Source of the DNA: a virus
Length of the DNA stretch: 51,684 nucleotides
IMG/VR virus record: IMGVR_UViG_3300009130_000040
Location: 1 to 51,684 of that record
Reading direction: 5' to 3' (one strand)
The first letter of the stretch is position 1, and the number at the start of each line of letters is the position of its first letter. This document shows positions 13,942-23,166 of the stretch, one piece after another. A model generated the notes under the pieces. It was given only the letters and a program-made list of their open reading frames with translations, was not told the origin of the DNA and did no database searches. The position numbers and the translations under genes were made by a program.

Positions 13942-15618
13942 ATGAGTATTATTGAAAAACTAACTGAGGGCATCATGAAACGTGATGTCCAAAAAGAAGG
14001 ACAGGCTCTTCTCAATAAGTGGGATAAGACTGGTCTTTTGGAAGGGTTGGGCACCGATCATAGCCGAAATGCTATGGCAGCTCTACTCGAAAATCAAGCC
14101 AAGGAACTTCTTCGTGAAGCTTCGTCAATGGCAGCAGGAGACGTAGAAGGATTTGCAGCAGTTGCATTTCCTATTGTACGTCGAGTGTTTGGTGGTCTAA
14201 TTGCAAACGAGCTAGTGTCAGTTCAGCCTATGAGCTTGCCATCTGGTCTTATTTTCTTTCTAGACTTTACTTACGGAACAACAAAGGGTGCTTATACTTC
14301 GGGTGACTCAATTTATGGCGGCGGAAAGATTGGCAACCAAATTACTGGTGGTGTTAGTCTTACTGGCGACAATGCTGAAAAGAGTTTTTACGCCTTGAAT
14401 AACGGTTACTCTTCCCCAACAGGTAGTGCAACTATTGCCACAACCATGTTATTGTCTGGTACTGTTGGTGGTGTAGGCACCGGTCTTGATGGTGGAGATT
14501 CACAAGGACAACTTTCGAAAGCTGTTAATTATGATCCGGATCTCTCCGGAACAATTGTTGCTGTTGCAGAGGTTAACTTGACTCCACTGAGTGCCGCACA
14601 GTTTAATATGAAAGATTTTGTCACTATTCGTCTGACCGATCTGGATCACGGAACTACCGTCCGTCGCCTCACGCGACTTTCAGGTACTGTTGCTGATAAC
14701 AAGATCATTGTTGTGGCGCAAAATACTGGATCGAGCACAGCAGCTCAAATGGCGACCGCACTCAATGGTGCCGTAGCTGCTGACTTCGTTATCGATGACG
14801 ATTTTACCAATGGTTCACTTGGTGGCGTAGTTGGTACACAGGTCTGGGGTCTTGAAAACAACGTTGCTATTCCTGAGATTGATATCAAGGTTGACAGTGT
14901 TTCAATTACTGCTATCACTAAAAAGTTGAAAGCAAGATGGACACCAGAATTGCAACAGGATATTAATGCATATCACAATATGGATGCAGAGGTTGAGCTT
15001 ACTGGAATTCTTAGTGAAACAATCGCGCTAGAAATTGATCAAGAAATCTTAGAAGATTTGGTCAAGGGTGCCTCCGCTGGTACTCTTTATTGGTCGCGAC
15101 TACCTGGTAAATTTGTAGGAGCTACTGGGGCAAGCGTTAATCAGTCTCTCTTCCCTGATTTCACCGGAACAGTTTCGGAGTGGTATGAAACACTTCTAGA
15201 AACTGTTAACGATGTGTCTGCACAAATTCACCGTAAAACTTTGCGTGGTGGAGCAAACTTCTTGGTCACAAGCCCAGAGGTTGCAAACATCCTAGAGTTT
15301 ACAAGTGGTTTCCGTGCTGATACAACCGCCGATGAAAATCGCGGAACAGCGGGCGCAGTTAAGGTTGGCTCACTGAGCAAGAAATGGGACATCTACGTTG
15401 ATCCGTATTTCCCACGAAATGTAATTCTTGTTGGTCGCAAAGGTAATAGCTTCCTCGAAAGTGGATATGTCTATGCACCTTATGTGCCCCTACAAGTCAC
15501 TCCGACCATTTTTGGACCAGATGACTTCACACCTCGCAAGGGTGTGATGACTCGATATGGTAAAAAGATGGTTAGACCTGACATGTACGGTCTTGTGATT
15601 GTTGAAGATTTAGTATAA
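13942..15618 (+). CDS. 23: Major capsid protein (gp23-type)
   Basis: 558 aa. It is the main shell subunit with the HK97-type fold. T4-family features include the N-terminal helical delta-like region (residues 1-59), then ASSMAAGDVEGFAAVAFPIV, RRVFGGLIANELVSVQPMS (matching the T4 'VRRAxPNLIAxxIxGVQPM' region) and LIFFLDFTYGTTKG. The C terminus has PYVPLQVTPTIFGPDDFTPR and KKMVRPDMYGLVIVEDLV. A likely prohead-protease cut is LRE|A at residues 57-60, the same (I/L)-X-E rule as in T4. A strong Shine-Dalgarno (AAGGAG) precedes the ATG and a clear terminator follows. Confidence 0.95.
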   Translation: MSIIEKLTEGIMKRDVQKEGQALLNKWDKTGLLEGLGTDHSRNAMAALLENQAKELLREASSMAAGDVEGFAAVAFPIVRRVFGGLIANELVSVQPMSLPSGLIFFLDFTYGTTKGAYTSGDSIYGGGKIGNQITGGVSLTGDNAEKSFYALNNGYSSPTGSATIATTMLLSGTVGGVGTGLDGGDSQGQLSKAVNYDPDLSGTIVAVAEVNLTPLSAAQFNMKDFVTIRLTDLDHGTTVRRLTRLSGTVADNKIIVVAQNTGSSTAAQMATALNGAVAADFVIDDDFTNGSLGGVVGTQVWGLENNVAIPEIDIKVDSVSITAITKKLKARWTPELQQDINAYHNMDAEVELTGILSETIALEIDQEILEDLVKGASAGTLYWSRLPGKFVGATGASVNQSLFPDFTGTVSEWYETLLETVNDVSAQIHRKTLRGGANFLVTSPEVANILEFTSGFRADTTADENRGTAGAVKVGSLSKKWDIYVDPYFPRNVILVGRKGNSFLESGYVYAPYVPLQVTPTIFGPDDFTPRKGVMTRYGKKMVRPDMYGLVIVEDLV

Positions 15619-15651
15619 ATCATCAATACATAACTTAAACCTTTTAGAATG

Positions 15652-15690
15652 CCTCACCTTTCTTTATGGAAGGTGGGGTTTTCTTTTTTT
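15652..15690 (+). terminator. Rho-independent terminator after the capsid gene
   Basis: A 9-bp stem (15652-15660 with 15670-15678, one G-T wobble) with a 9-nt loop is followed by a T-rich tract (TTTTCTTTTTTT, 15679-15690). It separates the capsid gene from the neck and tail genes. Confidence 0.88.
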
Positions 15691-15709
15691 CATTTAAGAA
15701 CCTTTTTGA

Positions 15710-15717
15710 CTATTTAA
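15710..15717 (+). promoter_or_regulatory. CTATTTA element upstream of the neck gene
   Basis: CTATTTAA lies just after the capsid terminator and 19 nt before the next ATG, with ACAGGAGAG as ribosome-binding site. A promoter is required here because the terminator ends the upstream transcript. Confidence 0.5.
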
Positions 15718-15736
15718 CATACAGGAGAGTAAATAA

Positions 15737-17029
15737 ATGCCAGCACCACCCACTCTATCACCAGTTCAAAAAACAAGCCCCTATGTTTTGCCAGCAACAG
15801 GAACTTATTCGAATGTCACCTCCACGGCACTTCCCTATGGAATTTATTTAGGATCAACAGATTTTATTTCAGGTGCGGTGGATCAGGTAGCTCTTACATA
15901 CAAGATGCTTGGTGGTGATGTTCTGGATATTGAATTAACAGAACAAAATGTTTATACATCTTACGAAGCGGCTATATTAGAGTATTCTTATATCGTAAAC
16001 AATCATCAAGCAAAAAACGTGCTATCTAGTTTCCTGGGTGCAACTACTGGTACGTTCGACCATGATGGACAATTAAAGTCAGGAGAGCTGTCTTCAAGCT
16101 TGGGAGGAACTCAAGCATCTTTAAAATACCCCAAATTTACTTTTGCAGCAAGCAAACACATTTCTAATGGTCTTGCTGAAGGTGCTGCCCTCGGAGATAC
16201 CCGCATTTATTCAGCATCTTTCTCCATGGAAGATAATAAGCAAGATTATGATTTACAAAAAGTTGTTCAAGATGCGTCGGTATCTTCTTCAGCGGACTCC
16301 GATATATCTTTCACGGGTAGTATCAATAATAAAAGAATCGAAATCCGTCGTGTCTACTATAAGTCTCCCGGAGCAATGTGGAGGTTTTATGGCTATTATG
16401 GTGGATTAAATGTTGTGGGCAATCTTTTCACTTATGGGCAATATTCAGATGAATCTACGTTTGAAGTTGTTCCGGCGTGGCAGAATAAGCTTCAATCAAT
16501 GGCGTTTGAAACCAATCTTTATACAAGAGCTTCCCACTACTCTTATGAGATTCGAGATAACAGGATTAGAATTTACCCACCACCCAGCACACCAGGAGCT
16601 GGTTCTCCAACGAAAATGTGGTTTGAGTTTACTGTACCAACCGACCCGTGGACCGAAGAAGCAACCCGAAAGTCTGGTGTAGATGGTATTAACAACCTAA
16701 ACACGCTGCCTTTTGCAAATATCCCTTATGAAAATATTAACAGTATGGGTAAGCAGTGGATTAGGAAATATGCTTTGGCTGTTTCAAAAGAAATGTTGGC
16801 TCAAGTTCGTGGGAAGTTTGGCTCTATTCCTATTCCTGGGAATTCGGTGACATTAAATTCCTCAGAACTTGCATCACAGGCTAAGGAAGAACAAAATTTT
16901 CTAAAAGACGAATTAAAAGTTCTATTGGATGAACTTACTTATCAAGCCATGGTTGAAAAAGATGCAACAATGGCAGAATCGGCTAAAACAACGCAAATTA
17001 ATATTCCTATGGGAATTTATTTAGGATAG
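15737..17029 (+). CDS. Neck protein (gp13/gp14-like head completion)
   Basis: 430 aa. By position (after capsid, before tail completion and sheath) it should close the DNA-filled head and join it to the tail. Recognisable stretches include LTEQNVYTSYEAAILEYSYIV near residue 75, a beta-rich middle, and a helical C-terminal part with KQWIRKYALAVSKEMLAQVR followed by GSIPIPGNSVTLNSSELASQ and KDELKVLLDEL. These C-terminal motifs recur in neck proteins of T4-like marine phages as I recall them. The exact gp13 versus gp14 equivalence cannot be settled by eye. Confidence 0.65.
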   Translation: MPAPPTLSPVQKTSPYVLPATGTYSNVTSTALPYGIYLGSTDFISGAVDQVALTYKMLGGDVLDIELTEQNVYTSYEAAILEYSYIVNNHQAKNVLSSFLGATTGTFDHDGQLKSGELSSSLGGTQASLKYPKFTFAASKHISNGLAEGAALGDTRIYSASFSMEDNKQDYDLQKVVQDASVSSSADSDISFTGSINNKRIEIRRVYYKSPGAMWRFYGYYGGLNVVGNLFTYGQYSDESTFEVVPAWQNKLQSMAFETNLYTRASHYSYEIRDNRIRIYPPPSTPGAGSPTKMWFEFTVPTDPWTEEATRKSGVDGINNLNTLPFANIPYENINSMGKQWIRKYALAVSKEMLAQVRGKFGSIPIPGNSVTLNSSELASQAKEEQNFLKDELKVLLDELTYQAMVEKDATMAESAKTTQINIPMGIYLG

Positions 17030-17033
17030 AATC

Positions 17034-17522
17034 ATGGCGGATAATAAATGGAACAGACCAGATCATCCACCCCCACCACTTTTTTTCAACAAGAAAGAAA
17101 GGGACTTGGTAAAACAGGTAAATGATGAACTTATCGAGCGTGTTATTGGTCAAACCATTCTCTATTATCCCATAAGTGTGGAGCATAGTGATTTTCACCC
17201 CCTTTATGGTGAATCAATTACAAAAAACTTTTTACCACCCATAAAAGTAAATGTATTGATTGATTGGACCGGGACCGAAACAACAACAACCAATTTCGGG
17301 GTTGATCGATTATACTCCTTAACTTGCCACTTTCATGAAAGGAGATTGCAAGAAGATCAAGACTTGTATGTTCGTGAGGGTGATTTTATCCTATACGGAG
17401 GAGATTATTACGAGATTGTAACAACATCAGAAACGACAAGTCTGTTCGGTCAAGTAGAGAATCAGTTAGAAATCTCAGCTAAATGTAATAGAGCGCGACA
17501 GGGAGTATTCGACGGTAAGTAA
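17034..17522 (+). CDS. Head-tail connector or neck protein
   Basis: 162 aa. It starts ADNKWNRPDHPPPPLFFN, then KKERDLVKQVNDELIERVIG and a beta-rich body (YYPISVEHSDFHPLYGESI; REGDFILYGGDYYEIV). The HPLYGE plus GDFILYGGDYYEI pattern resembles head-closure or connector proteins that form a small beta-barrel ring. It lies 4 nt downstream of the neck gene and 2 nt upstream of the tail-terminator candidate, fitting that role. Confidence 0.55.
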   Translation: MADNKWNRPDHPPPPLFFNKKERDLVKQVNDELIERVIGQTILYYPISVEHSDFHPLYGESITKNFLPPIKVNVLIDWTGTETTTTNFGVDRLYSLTCHFHERRLQEDQDLYVREGDFILYGGDYYEIVTTSETTSLFGQVENQLEISAKCNRARQGVFDGK

Positions 17523-17524
17523 TT

Positions 17525-18418
17525 ATGAAAGATATCAGCAATGTTAGTGGCACAATTGAAAAGATTATGCCTTTTAAGCCTTCGACTTTTGAAACCATTG
17601 ATTACGCTGTGGTTAGCTGGGTTGAAGATCAAATGAATGTCTTTTGTACAACTAACAAAGGGTTTAAGAAAGTTCCAACTGTGTGGGTCGCTGGTGAGCG
17701 TTCTTGGCAGGTCAAAAATGATAAAAACTTAAGAGATTCTGATGGTGCTTTGATATTTCCAATGATAACCGTGCAGAGAGATAGTATCAACAAAAACCCC
17801 CAAAAAAAGGGTGTTTTTTATGGTAATGTCCCACCAGTCCCCGACAACAAAGGTGGCTCAGTAACAATTGCGAGAAGGGTCAACCAAGAAAAGACCTCAA
17901 ATTTTTTAAACGCAGACGCATATAGGAAAGCAAGCAAGATCGCAGGTAATGCGGGTGCAACTGGTGGTCAACAAATTAATTTTCCTAGCAAAAAAAAGAA
18001 CAAAAAAATCGTTTATGAAACGATTACGGTTCCGATGCCAGTATATGTTGAAATTAAGTATGTTATAACCGCTAGAACGGAATATCAACAACAAATGAAT
18101 GAAATCTTGCAACCTTATATTGTGAACACGGGCGGTATAAACTATAAAGTCCTTATTGGTCATGACGGTCATCGATATGAAGCGTTTATGGATCAAAATT
18201 TTAATGTCACAAACAATCTTAATCAATTGGGGGAAGAACCAAGAATATATGAGACTCAAATAACAGTAAACGTACTTGGTTATTTGGTTGGAGCTACTGC
18301 AAACGCTAAACAACCCAATATTGTTATTAGAGAAAACGCAGTCCAGGTTAGTATACCACGCGAAAGAACTATATTTGGTGATGAGCCTGACTGGAAAAAC
18401 GGAAAATATGAGCCTTAG
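17525..18418 (+). CDS. Tail completion / sheath terminator (gp15-like)
   Basis: 297 aa. After an N-terminal helix pair the middle is basic and probably flexible (NKNPQKKGVFYGN; FPSKKKNKKIVYETI). The C-terminal part has VYVEIKYVITARTEYQQQMN, EILQPYIVNTGGINY and HRYEAFMDQNFN, followed by strands and a NIVIRENAVQVSIPRER tail. This 'parameter estimate - homomer - trim' type of layout is similar to T4 gp15-type proteins that cap sheath and tube, as far as can be judged by eye. The position right before the sheath gene supports it. Confidence 0.55.
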   Translation: MKDISNVSGTIEKIMPFKPSTFETIDYAVVSWVEDQMNVFCTTNKGFKKVPTVWVAGERSWQVKNDKNLRDSDGALIFPMITVQRDSINKNPQKKGVFYGNVPPVPDNKGGSVTIARRVNQEKTSNFLNADAYRKASKIAGNAGATGGQQINFPSKKKNKKIVYETITVPMPVYVEIKYVITARTEYQQQMNEILQPYIVNTGGINYKVLIGHDGHRYEAFMDQNFNVTNNLNQLGEEPRIYETQITVNVLGYLVGATANAKQPNIVIRENAVQVSIPRERTIFGDEPDWKNGKYEP

Positions 18419-18449
18419 AGTTTCATTTGGCTTTTGCGGCAATAACCTA

Positions 18450-18457
18450 CTATTTAT
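18450..18457 (+). promoter_or_regulatory. CTATTTA element upstream of the sheath gene
   Basis: CTATTTAT lies in the 83-nt gap before the sheath gene, 44 nt upstream of its ATG; ACAAGGAGATT serves as ribosome-binding site. Candidate late promoter for the tail module. Confidence 0.45.
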
Positions 18458-18501
18458 TAGAGAAATTAAGTATTTTATACCTAACAAGGAGATTCACATA
18501 G

Positions 18502-21462
18502 ATGGCTAAAACTGGCGTTGATAAATTTAGATTTATTTCACCTGGAATTCAGATTGCAGAAATTGACAATTCCCAACTACCCCAATCACCGGAACCAGTA
18601 GGACCGGTAATTGTAGGGACAACATTACGAGGGCCTGCATTGCGCCCCACAAAAGTCGATTCATTTTCGGAATTTGTAGAAATTTTTGGTATGCCTCAAG
18701 CGGGCAACAAAACAGGAGATATTTGGAGGGATGGTGTATTTGGATTATCCCCCACATATGGCGCTTATGCTGCTCAAGCGTGGCTTAGAAATAATAACCC
18801 AGTTACATTTGTTAGACTCCTTGGTAAAGCAAATACAGACGCAACAACCGGCGGTGTCGCAGGTTGGAAAATTGGCGGTTCACACGATGGAGCCTACGCA
18901 AATGGTGGTGCATTTGGATTGTGGTTGATTAATTCAGCTAGTTCGCCCGCGACCACGCCTGCAACCGGTACACTCGCAGCAACTTTTTATTGTGATACTG
19001 GACGAATTGATCTTTCTGGAACCATGGGTGGAACTACAACAACTGCTTCCGCAGGGCATCTAATTCAAAGTCGAGGAACAGGAATAGAGTTTCTGGCACA
19101 GGTTAGGAGTGGTTCTGCTGGTGGAGTTGCTGAAACTATCAGTTTCAACTTCAATGAAAATTCTAAAAAATATATTAGGAAAGTTTTTAATACCAACCCT
19201 ACGCTCATCGACCCCAACAATCGACAATATGCCACAGCCAATCGTAAAAGTTACGTGCTTGGGGAAACATATGACAGAGCCGTTGATGAATTCATAACAA
19301 ATACGGGCGGGAGTGACAGCCGAGTCTTCGGTGTAATCTTACCTCTAGCCAACAGTGTCACTGATACTAATGTTAATCAATCTAGTTTAATTAAAGCATC
19401 GACGGGTTGGGTTATTTCTCAAGATTTAGGAAACTATAGTACATTTGGACCCCTTAATAACAATATCAACAAGTTATTTAGGTTTAGGAGTCTTGAGGGC
19501 GGTTCATGGAATCAAAAAAATCTTAAGATTTCTATTCGAGATCTTAATGCCGCAGCCAATGAATTTTCACCATTTGGCAGCTTCACAGTAGAAATTCGAT
19601 CCTCAAAAGATAGTGATAATGACCCAACTGTTCTAGAGAGTTTTACCAATTGTAATCTTAATCCAAATTCTGCTAACTATGTCGCCCGAAAGATTGGTGA
19701 TTCGTATGTAGAGTGGAGTGATACGGATAGGCGATATCGGGAATATGGCAATTTTGCAAATAAATCAAAATATGTTTATATTGTAATGCACTCAGATGTA
19801 GATGCAGGCGCAATTCCTGAAGAAACATTACCTTTTGGTTATTATGGTCCACTACGTTTCCGTGGATTTGGAGTTACCGCATCGGCGGATACACTTACAC
19901 ACACCTTGACTCCAAACAATGCGGGAATTACTGCGGGCGCTAACACAAACGCAGTCTTGGAGCAATATGGGGGTGGAAGTGGACATGGGATTGTACAGTT
20001 CCTCGGTAATTTCCAAGGTGCATTTTTGTACCCGAAGACATACCTACGACACACTACAGAAAATGGCAACTTGTCATCACCAACTGATGCTTATTTTGGT
20101 CTTGATACCACTATTTCTGGAAGTTCGACACGCTTTGAACCTTCTTATGTGGATGTGGTCGGAGGTTTGCCAGATGACTTAAGGGTTGCAGACCCAGGCG
20201 CAGCAACCCCATCAAACACAACTTCCGGTCCTACAGAGTATGAGTATGTGTTTACACTGGATGATGTGACACGTCATTCTACTATTACTTCTGGAATTAC
20301 AGCAACAACAGCATCTGCCACTGCCTATTGGGTTTCTGGTTCTCGCCGTGCGGGAGTTTCTTTAACCTCTACCGGTTCTTCACCCACATACAAGGGTGTT
20401 CTGGATGCAGATTTTACTAAGTTTACGATGCCATTATTTGGTGGGTTTGACGGCGTAGATATTGAAGAAAGAGATCCTTTCAATGATTGGAGTCTTGGCG
20501 GAAATAACTCAACAACATTTACTGAAACTACAAGTTATGCTTTTAACTCGGTAAAAATGGCAATTGATTCTTGCGCAGACCCAGAAGTTGTAGAGTGCAA
20601 TATGATGACAGCACCGGGAATTACTACAAGCGGAATTACAAATCATATTCTAAATGTAAGTGAGAATCGAGGCGATTCCTTAGCAGTAATTGATATTGCT
20701 GGAAACTATACGCCACGCGAGGATCGGTCAGCTTATTACTCTAGCGATTCTAATAGTGCCATTCGCGGCTCTGTTTCAACCGCTGTGTCAACGTTAGATG
20801 ACAGAGTTATTAATAACAGTTACGGAGTAACATACTTCCCATGGTTGCGATATGTTGATGAGAATAGTGGGCTTGATTTTTGGGGTCCACCATCGATTGC
20901 AGCGGTTGGCACGTATTCAAGTGCGCAAACAGATTCAGAATTGTGGTTCGCTCCCGCTGGTTTTACAAGAGGTGGCTTAACCGAAGGGTCTGCCGGTCTT
21001 CCTGTAATTGGTGTGAAACAACGCTTAACTTCTAAGGATAGAGATGATTTATACGAGGCAAACATTAATCCTATAGCATCTTTCCCAGCAGAAGGAATCG
21101 TTATTTTTGGACAAAAGACGCTTCAAAAGACGCCATCTGCTCTAGACCGAGTGAATGTACGCCGATTGATGATTTATCTAAAGAAAGAGATTTCACGTAT
21201 GGCAGCTCGATTGCTTTTCGACCAGAATGTTGAAGTAACGTGGCATCGGTTTACAAGTCAAGTTATTCCATTCTTAGACAGTGTAAAAACTCGTTTAGGA
21301 CTAGAAGACTTCAAAGTGAAACTAGATAAAACAACTACAACACCTGACTTAATTGATAGGAATATTATGTATGCAAAGATTTATCTTAAGCCTGCTAAAT
21401 CCATTGAGTTTATTGCAATTGACTTTGTAATTACAAACTCTGGGGCGGCTTTTGAGGATTAA
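18502..21462 (+). CDS. 18: Tail sheath protein (gp18-type)
   Basis: 986 aa, much longer than T4 gp18 (659 aa). It polymerises around the tube and contracts on infection. The N terminus (FISPGIQIAEIDNSQ; GPVIVGTTLRGPALRPTKV; FSEFVEIFGMP) and C terminus (LTSKDRDDLYEANINPIASF; GIVIFGQKTLQ; DRVNVRRLMIYLKKEI; SRMAARLLFDQN; FKVKLDKTTTTPDLIDRN) are canonical sheath-core motifs. The middle (about residues 110-650), rich in Gly/Thr/Ser, is a large surface insertion outside the conserved core. The tube gene follows. Confidence 0.93.
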   Translation: MAKTGVDKFRFISPGIQIAEIDNSQLPQSPEPVGPVIVGTTLRGPALRPTKVDSFSEFVEIFGMPQAGNKTGDIWRDGVFGLSPTYGAYAAQAWLRNNNPVTFVRLLGKANTDATTGGVAGWKIGGSHDGAYANGGAFGLWLINSASSPATTPATGTLAATFYCDTGRIDLSGTMGGTTTTASAGHLIQSRGTGIEFLAQVRSGSAGGVAETISFNFNENSKKYIRKVFNTNPTLIDPNNRQYATANRKSYVLGETYDRAVDEFITNTGGSDSRVFGVILPLANSVTDTNVNQSSLIKASTGWVISQDLGNYSTFGPLNNNINKLFRFRSLEGGSWNQKNLKISIRDLNAAANEFSPFGSFTVEIRSSKDSDNDPTVLESFTNCNLNPNSANYVARKIGDSYVEWSDTDRRYREYGNFANKSKYVYIVMHSDVDAGAIPEETLPFGYYGPLRFRGFGVTASADTLTHTLTPNNAGITAGANTNAVLEQYGGGSGHGIVQFLGNFQGAFLYPKTYLRHTTENGNLSSPTDAYFGLDTTISGSSTRFEPSYVDVVGGLPDDLRVADPGAATPSNTTSGPTEYEYVFTLDDVTRHSTITSGITATTASATAYWVSGSRRAGVSLTSTGSSPTYKGVLDADFTKFTMPLFGGFDGVDIEERDPFNDWSLGGNNSTTFTETTSYAFNSVKMAIDSCADPEVVECNMMTAPGITTSGITNHILNVSENRGDSLAVIDIAGNYTPREDRSAYYSSDSNSAIRGSVSTAVSTLDDRVINNSYGVTYFPWLRYVDENSGLDFWGPPSIAAVGTYSSAQTDSELWFAPAGFTRGGLTEGSAGLPVIGVKQRLTSKDRDDLYEANINPIASFPAEGIVIFGQKTLQKTPSALDRVNVRRLMIYLKKEISRMAARLLFDQNVEVTWHRFTSQVIPFLDSVKTRLGLEDFKVKLDKTTTTPDLIDRNIMYAKIYLKPAKSIEFIAIDFVITNSGAAFED

Positions 21463-21466
21463 ATTG

Positions 21467-21489
21467 ATAAGTAGCAACTACTTATTTTT
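21467..21489 (+). terminator. Weak hairpin plus T-run between sheath and tube
   Basis: An 8-bp AT-rich stem (ATAAGTAG, 21467-21474, with CTACTTAT, 21478-21485) with a 3-nt loop is followed by a short T run. It may attenuate transcription or protect the 3' end of the sheath mRNA. The low GC of the stem makes it a weak call. Confidence 0.35.
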
Positions 21490-21504
21490 AGGAGAGGATA
21501 ATAA

Positions 21505-22041
21505 ATGGCATTTTGGAATGACGCACAATTAGAACCTAAGCGTTCATATAGGTTTCTACTACTAATTACTGGTTTTCAACCATATCTTATAAAGTCGGTT
21601 AAAAAACCTTCGTTTACTATAGGGGAGACACCGCATCAATATCTTAATCACACCTTTTATTATCCTGGTCGCGTCACATGGAATGAGATTGATTTTACAA
21701 TTGTTGATACAGTAGGTGATGCAGACAATGGAACCCGCCAAATTATGGGGCTTCTTGAAAATTCAGGATATAAACTTCCTTCTGCAACAAGCTATGATAC
21801 TATCTCAAAAAAGAAGGCAACGGAAGCTATGCGGCAAATTGAAATTCAAACAATTGATGCTGATGGTAATGTAAAAGAAAAGTGGTTTATCAAAAATGCC
21901 TGGATCAAGAGTGCGACTTTTGGAGACTTATCATATGAAAACGAAACAATGCTAAACATTGCAGTCAGTTTGAGGTATGATAATGCTGGTGTTGAATTTA
22001 TGGAACCAGTTGGCAAGCTGCCATCTAATTTATCCGTCTAA
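21505..22041 (+). CDS. 19: Tail tube protein (gp19-type)
   Basis: 178 aa, close to T4 gp19 (163 aa). It forms the hexameric rings of the inner tube. Motifs seen: AFWNDAQLEPKRSYRFLLLI at the start; KSVKKPSFTIGE and HTFYYPGRVTWNEIDFTIVD, the paired strands of the tube fold; then KNAWIKSATFGDLSYENETM and NIAVSLRYDNAGVE at the C terminus. Strong ribosome-binding site (TTAGGAGAGG). Position after the sheath is canonical. Confidence 0.93.
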   Translation: MAFWNDAQLEPKRSYRFLLLITGFQPYLIKSVKKPSFTIGETPHQYLNHTFYYPGRVTWNEIDFTIVDTVGDADNGTRQIMGLLENSGYKLPSATSYDTISKKKATEAMRQIEIQTIDADGNVKEKWFIKNAWIKSATFGDLSYENETMLNIAVSLRYDNAGVEFMEPVGKLPSNLSV

Positions 22042-22094
22042 TTTTACACACAAGGAAAATAAAATTTTAAAACTTTTTAAAAACAGAGGTAAAC

Positions 22095-22925
22095 ATGCCA
22101 CGAAATAATGAATCTCGACTAGGGGTTCAATCAGAAGGCGATACGCCGCCAATCGAAAATTCAAATTCACTTTTAAATTTTGTAATACCCACTGAATTTG
22201 TAGAACTGCCTACAAAGGGCAAATTTTATCCACCTCACCACCCTCTACATAATGTAGAAGAAGTTGAGATGAGATATATGAGTGCAAAAGAAACCGACAT
22301 TCTCACATCAAAAGCTCTCTTGAAAAAAGGGATCGCCATTGATAGAATGCTTGAGAGCCTTTTACTTGATAAGAGTATCAAAGCTGATGAAATGTTCACA
22401 GGAGATAAAAATGCTCTGGTAGTCGCTGCCCGAATTAGCGGATTTGGAGCAAACTATGAAGCACAGATTTCTTGTGATAATTGCGGACATTCAGCGGAAC
22501 ATGATTTTGAACTTAATGAAATCGTGTCCAAACAAACAGCAGATGATATACGTTTCTCTGAACGGGGTACTTTTTTCATCAAACTCCCCAAGACTGGAGT
22601 TGAGGCAGAGTGTTGTTTGTTAACCGGAAAAGATGAGTCTTATCTTTTAGCCCAGTCCGAAAAAAGACGAAAATTAAAATTACCAGACACAACAATGACA
22701 GATCAATATAAGATGATTATTGTTTCTCTCAATGGTGTAGTCGAAAGGAGTAAAGTCGAGGAATTTGTGGATGTAATGCCTGCCATGGATGCTACTCATC
22801 TTCGTAAAGAATATGATAGAGCAAGACCAGATGTAGACATGACGTTTCAATTCGAATGCAGCAATTGCGGTGCCGAAAATGAAACTGATATCCCTTTCTC
22901 GGCTAACTTTTTTTGGCCTAAGTGA
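22095..22925 (+). CDS. Baseplate hub / tail assembly chaperone (T4 gp26-like)
   Basis: 276 aa. The family signature is visible: PTEFVELPTKGKFYPPHHPL near residue 30, EVEMRYMSAKETDILTSKAL, KKGIAIDRMLESLLLDK and GDKNALVVAARISGFG. Two CxxC pairs (CDNCGH at about residue 131 and CSNCGA at about residue 257) suggest a zinc ribbon. This corresponds to the T4 base-plate protein family containing gp26. It lies between tube and tape measure, where lambda-like phages have the frameshifted chaperone pair, and its end contains a T7 run overlapping the next ORF in the +1 frame. Confidence 0.8.
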   Translation: MPRNNESRLGVQSEGDTPPIENSNSLLNFVIPTEFVELPTKGKFYPPHHPLHNVEEVEMRYMSAKETDILTSKALLKKGIAIDRMLESLLLDKSIKADEMFTGDKNALVVAARISGFGANYEAQISCDNCGHSAEHDFELNEIVSKQTADDIRFSERGTFFIKLPKTGVEAECCLLTGKDESYLLAQSEKRRKLKLPDTTMTDQYKMIIVSLNGVVERSKVEEFVDVMPAMDATHLRKEYDRARPDVDMTFQFECSNCGAENETDIPFSANFFWPK

Positions 22926-23124
22926 TTCGTATAGCGAGTACGTCTACGAACAGCTTTTTTATTTAAAGCATTACGGTGGATGGAGCTTTATCGAATCTTA
23001 CAGTTTGCCCGTCCAACTACGAGAGTGGTGGGTCAAGCGCATAGGTAAAGAATTCCAAAGAGAAAAAGAAGATTTGGAAAAGTCGCAAAATAAAAATGCC
23101 TCTCTTCCTTATCGCGCACCCTGA
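22879..23124 (+). CDS. gp51-like chaperone extension, probably made by frameshift
   Basis: 81 codons are open from the ATG at 22879 (a GTG at 22870 is also in frame). The protein-like part begins only after the T7 run: LSDSYSEYVYEQLFYLKHYG, then GWSFIESYSLPVQLREWWVK, RIGKEFQREKEDLEKSQ. No start codon or Shine-Dalgarno lies at that point, and codons before it are simply the overlapping end of the upstream gene read in another frame. A +1 (or -2) frameshift at 22908-22914 would fuse it to the upstream protein, as in tail-chaperone G/GT pairs. Separate initiation at 22879 is the alternative. Confidence 0.6.
   Translation: MKLISLSRLTFFGLSDSYSEYVYEQLFYLKHYGGWSFIESYSLPVQLREWWVKRIGKEFQREKEDLEKSQNKNASLPYRAP
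22908..22914 (+). promoter_or_regulatory. T7 slippery run, candidate frameshift site
   Basis: The zero frame reads AAC TTT TTT TGG CCT AAG TGA. Shifting +1 (or -2) within the seven T residues continues in the downstream ORF, three codons before the zero-frame stop at 22923-22925. Confidence 0.5.
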
Positions 23125-23126
23125 TT

Positions 23127-23157
23127 AAAACCTCTGTAATGGAGGTTTTTTATTTTA
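23127..23157 (+). terminator. Rho-independent terminator after the chaperone genes
   Basis: An 8-bp stem (AAAACCTC, 23127-23134, with GAGGTTTT, 23142-23149) and 7-nt loop run into a T-rich tail (to 23157). It separates the baseplate chaperone genes from the tape-measure segment. Confidence 0.8.
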
Positions 23158-23166
23158 ATCATTGGA

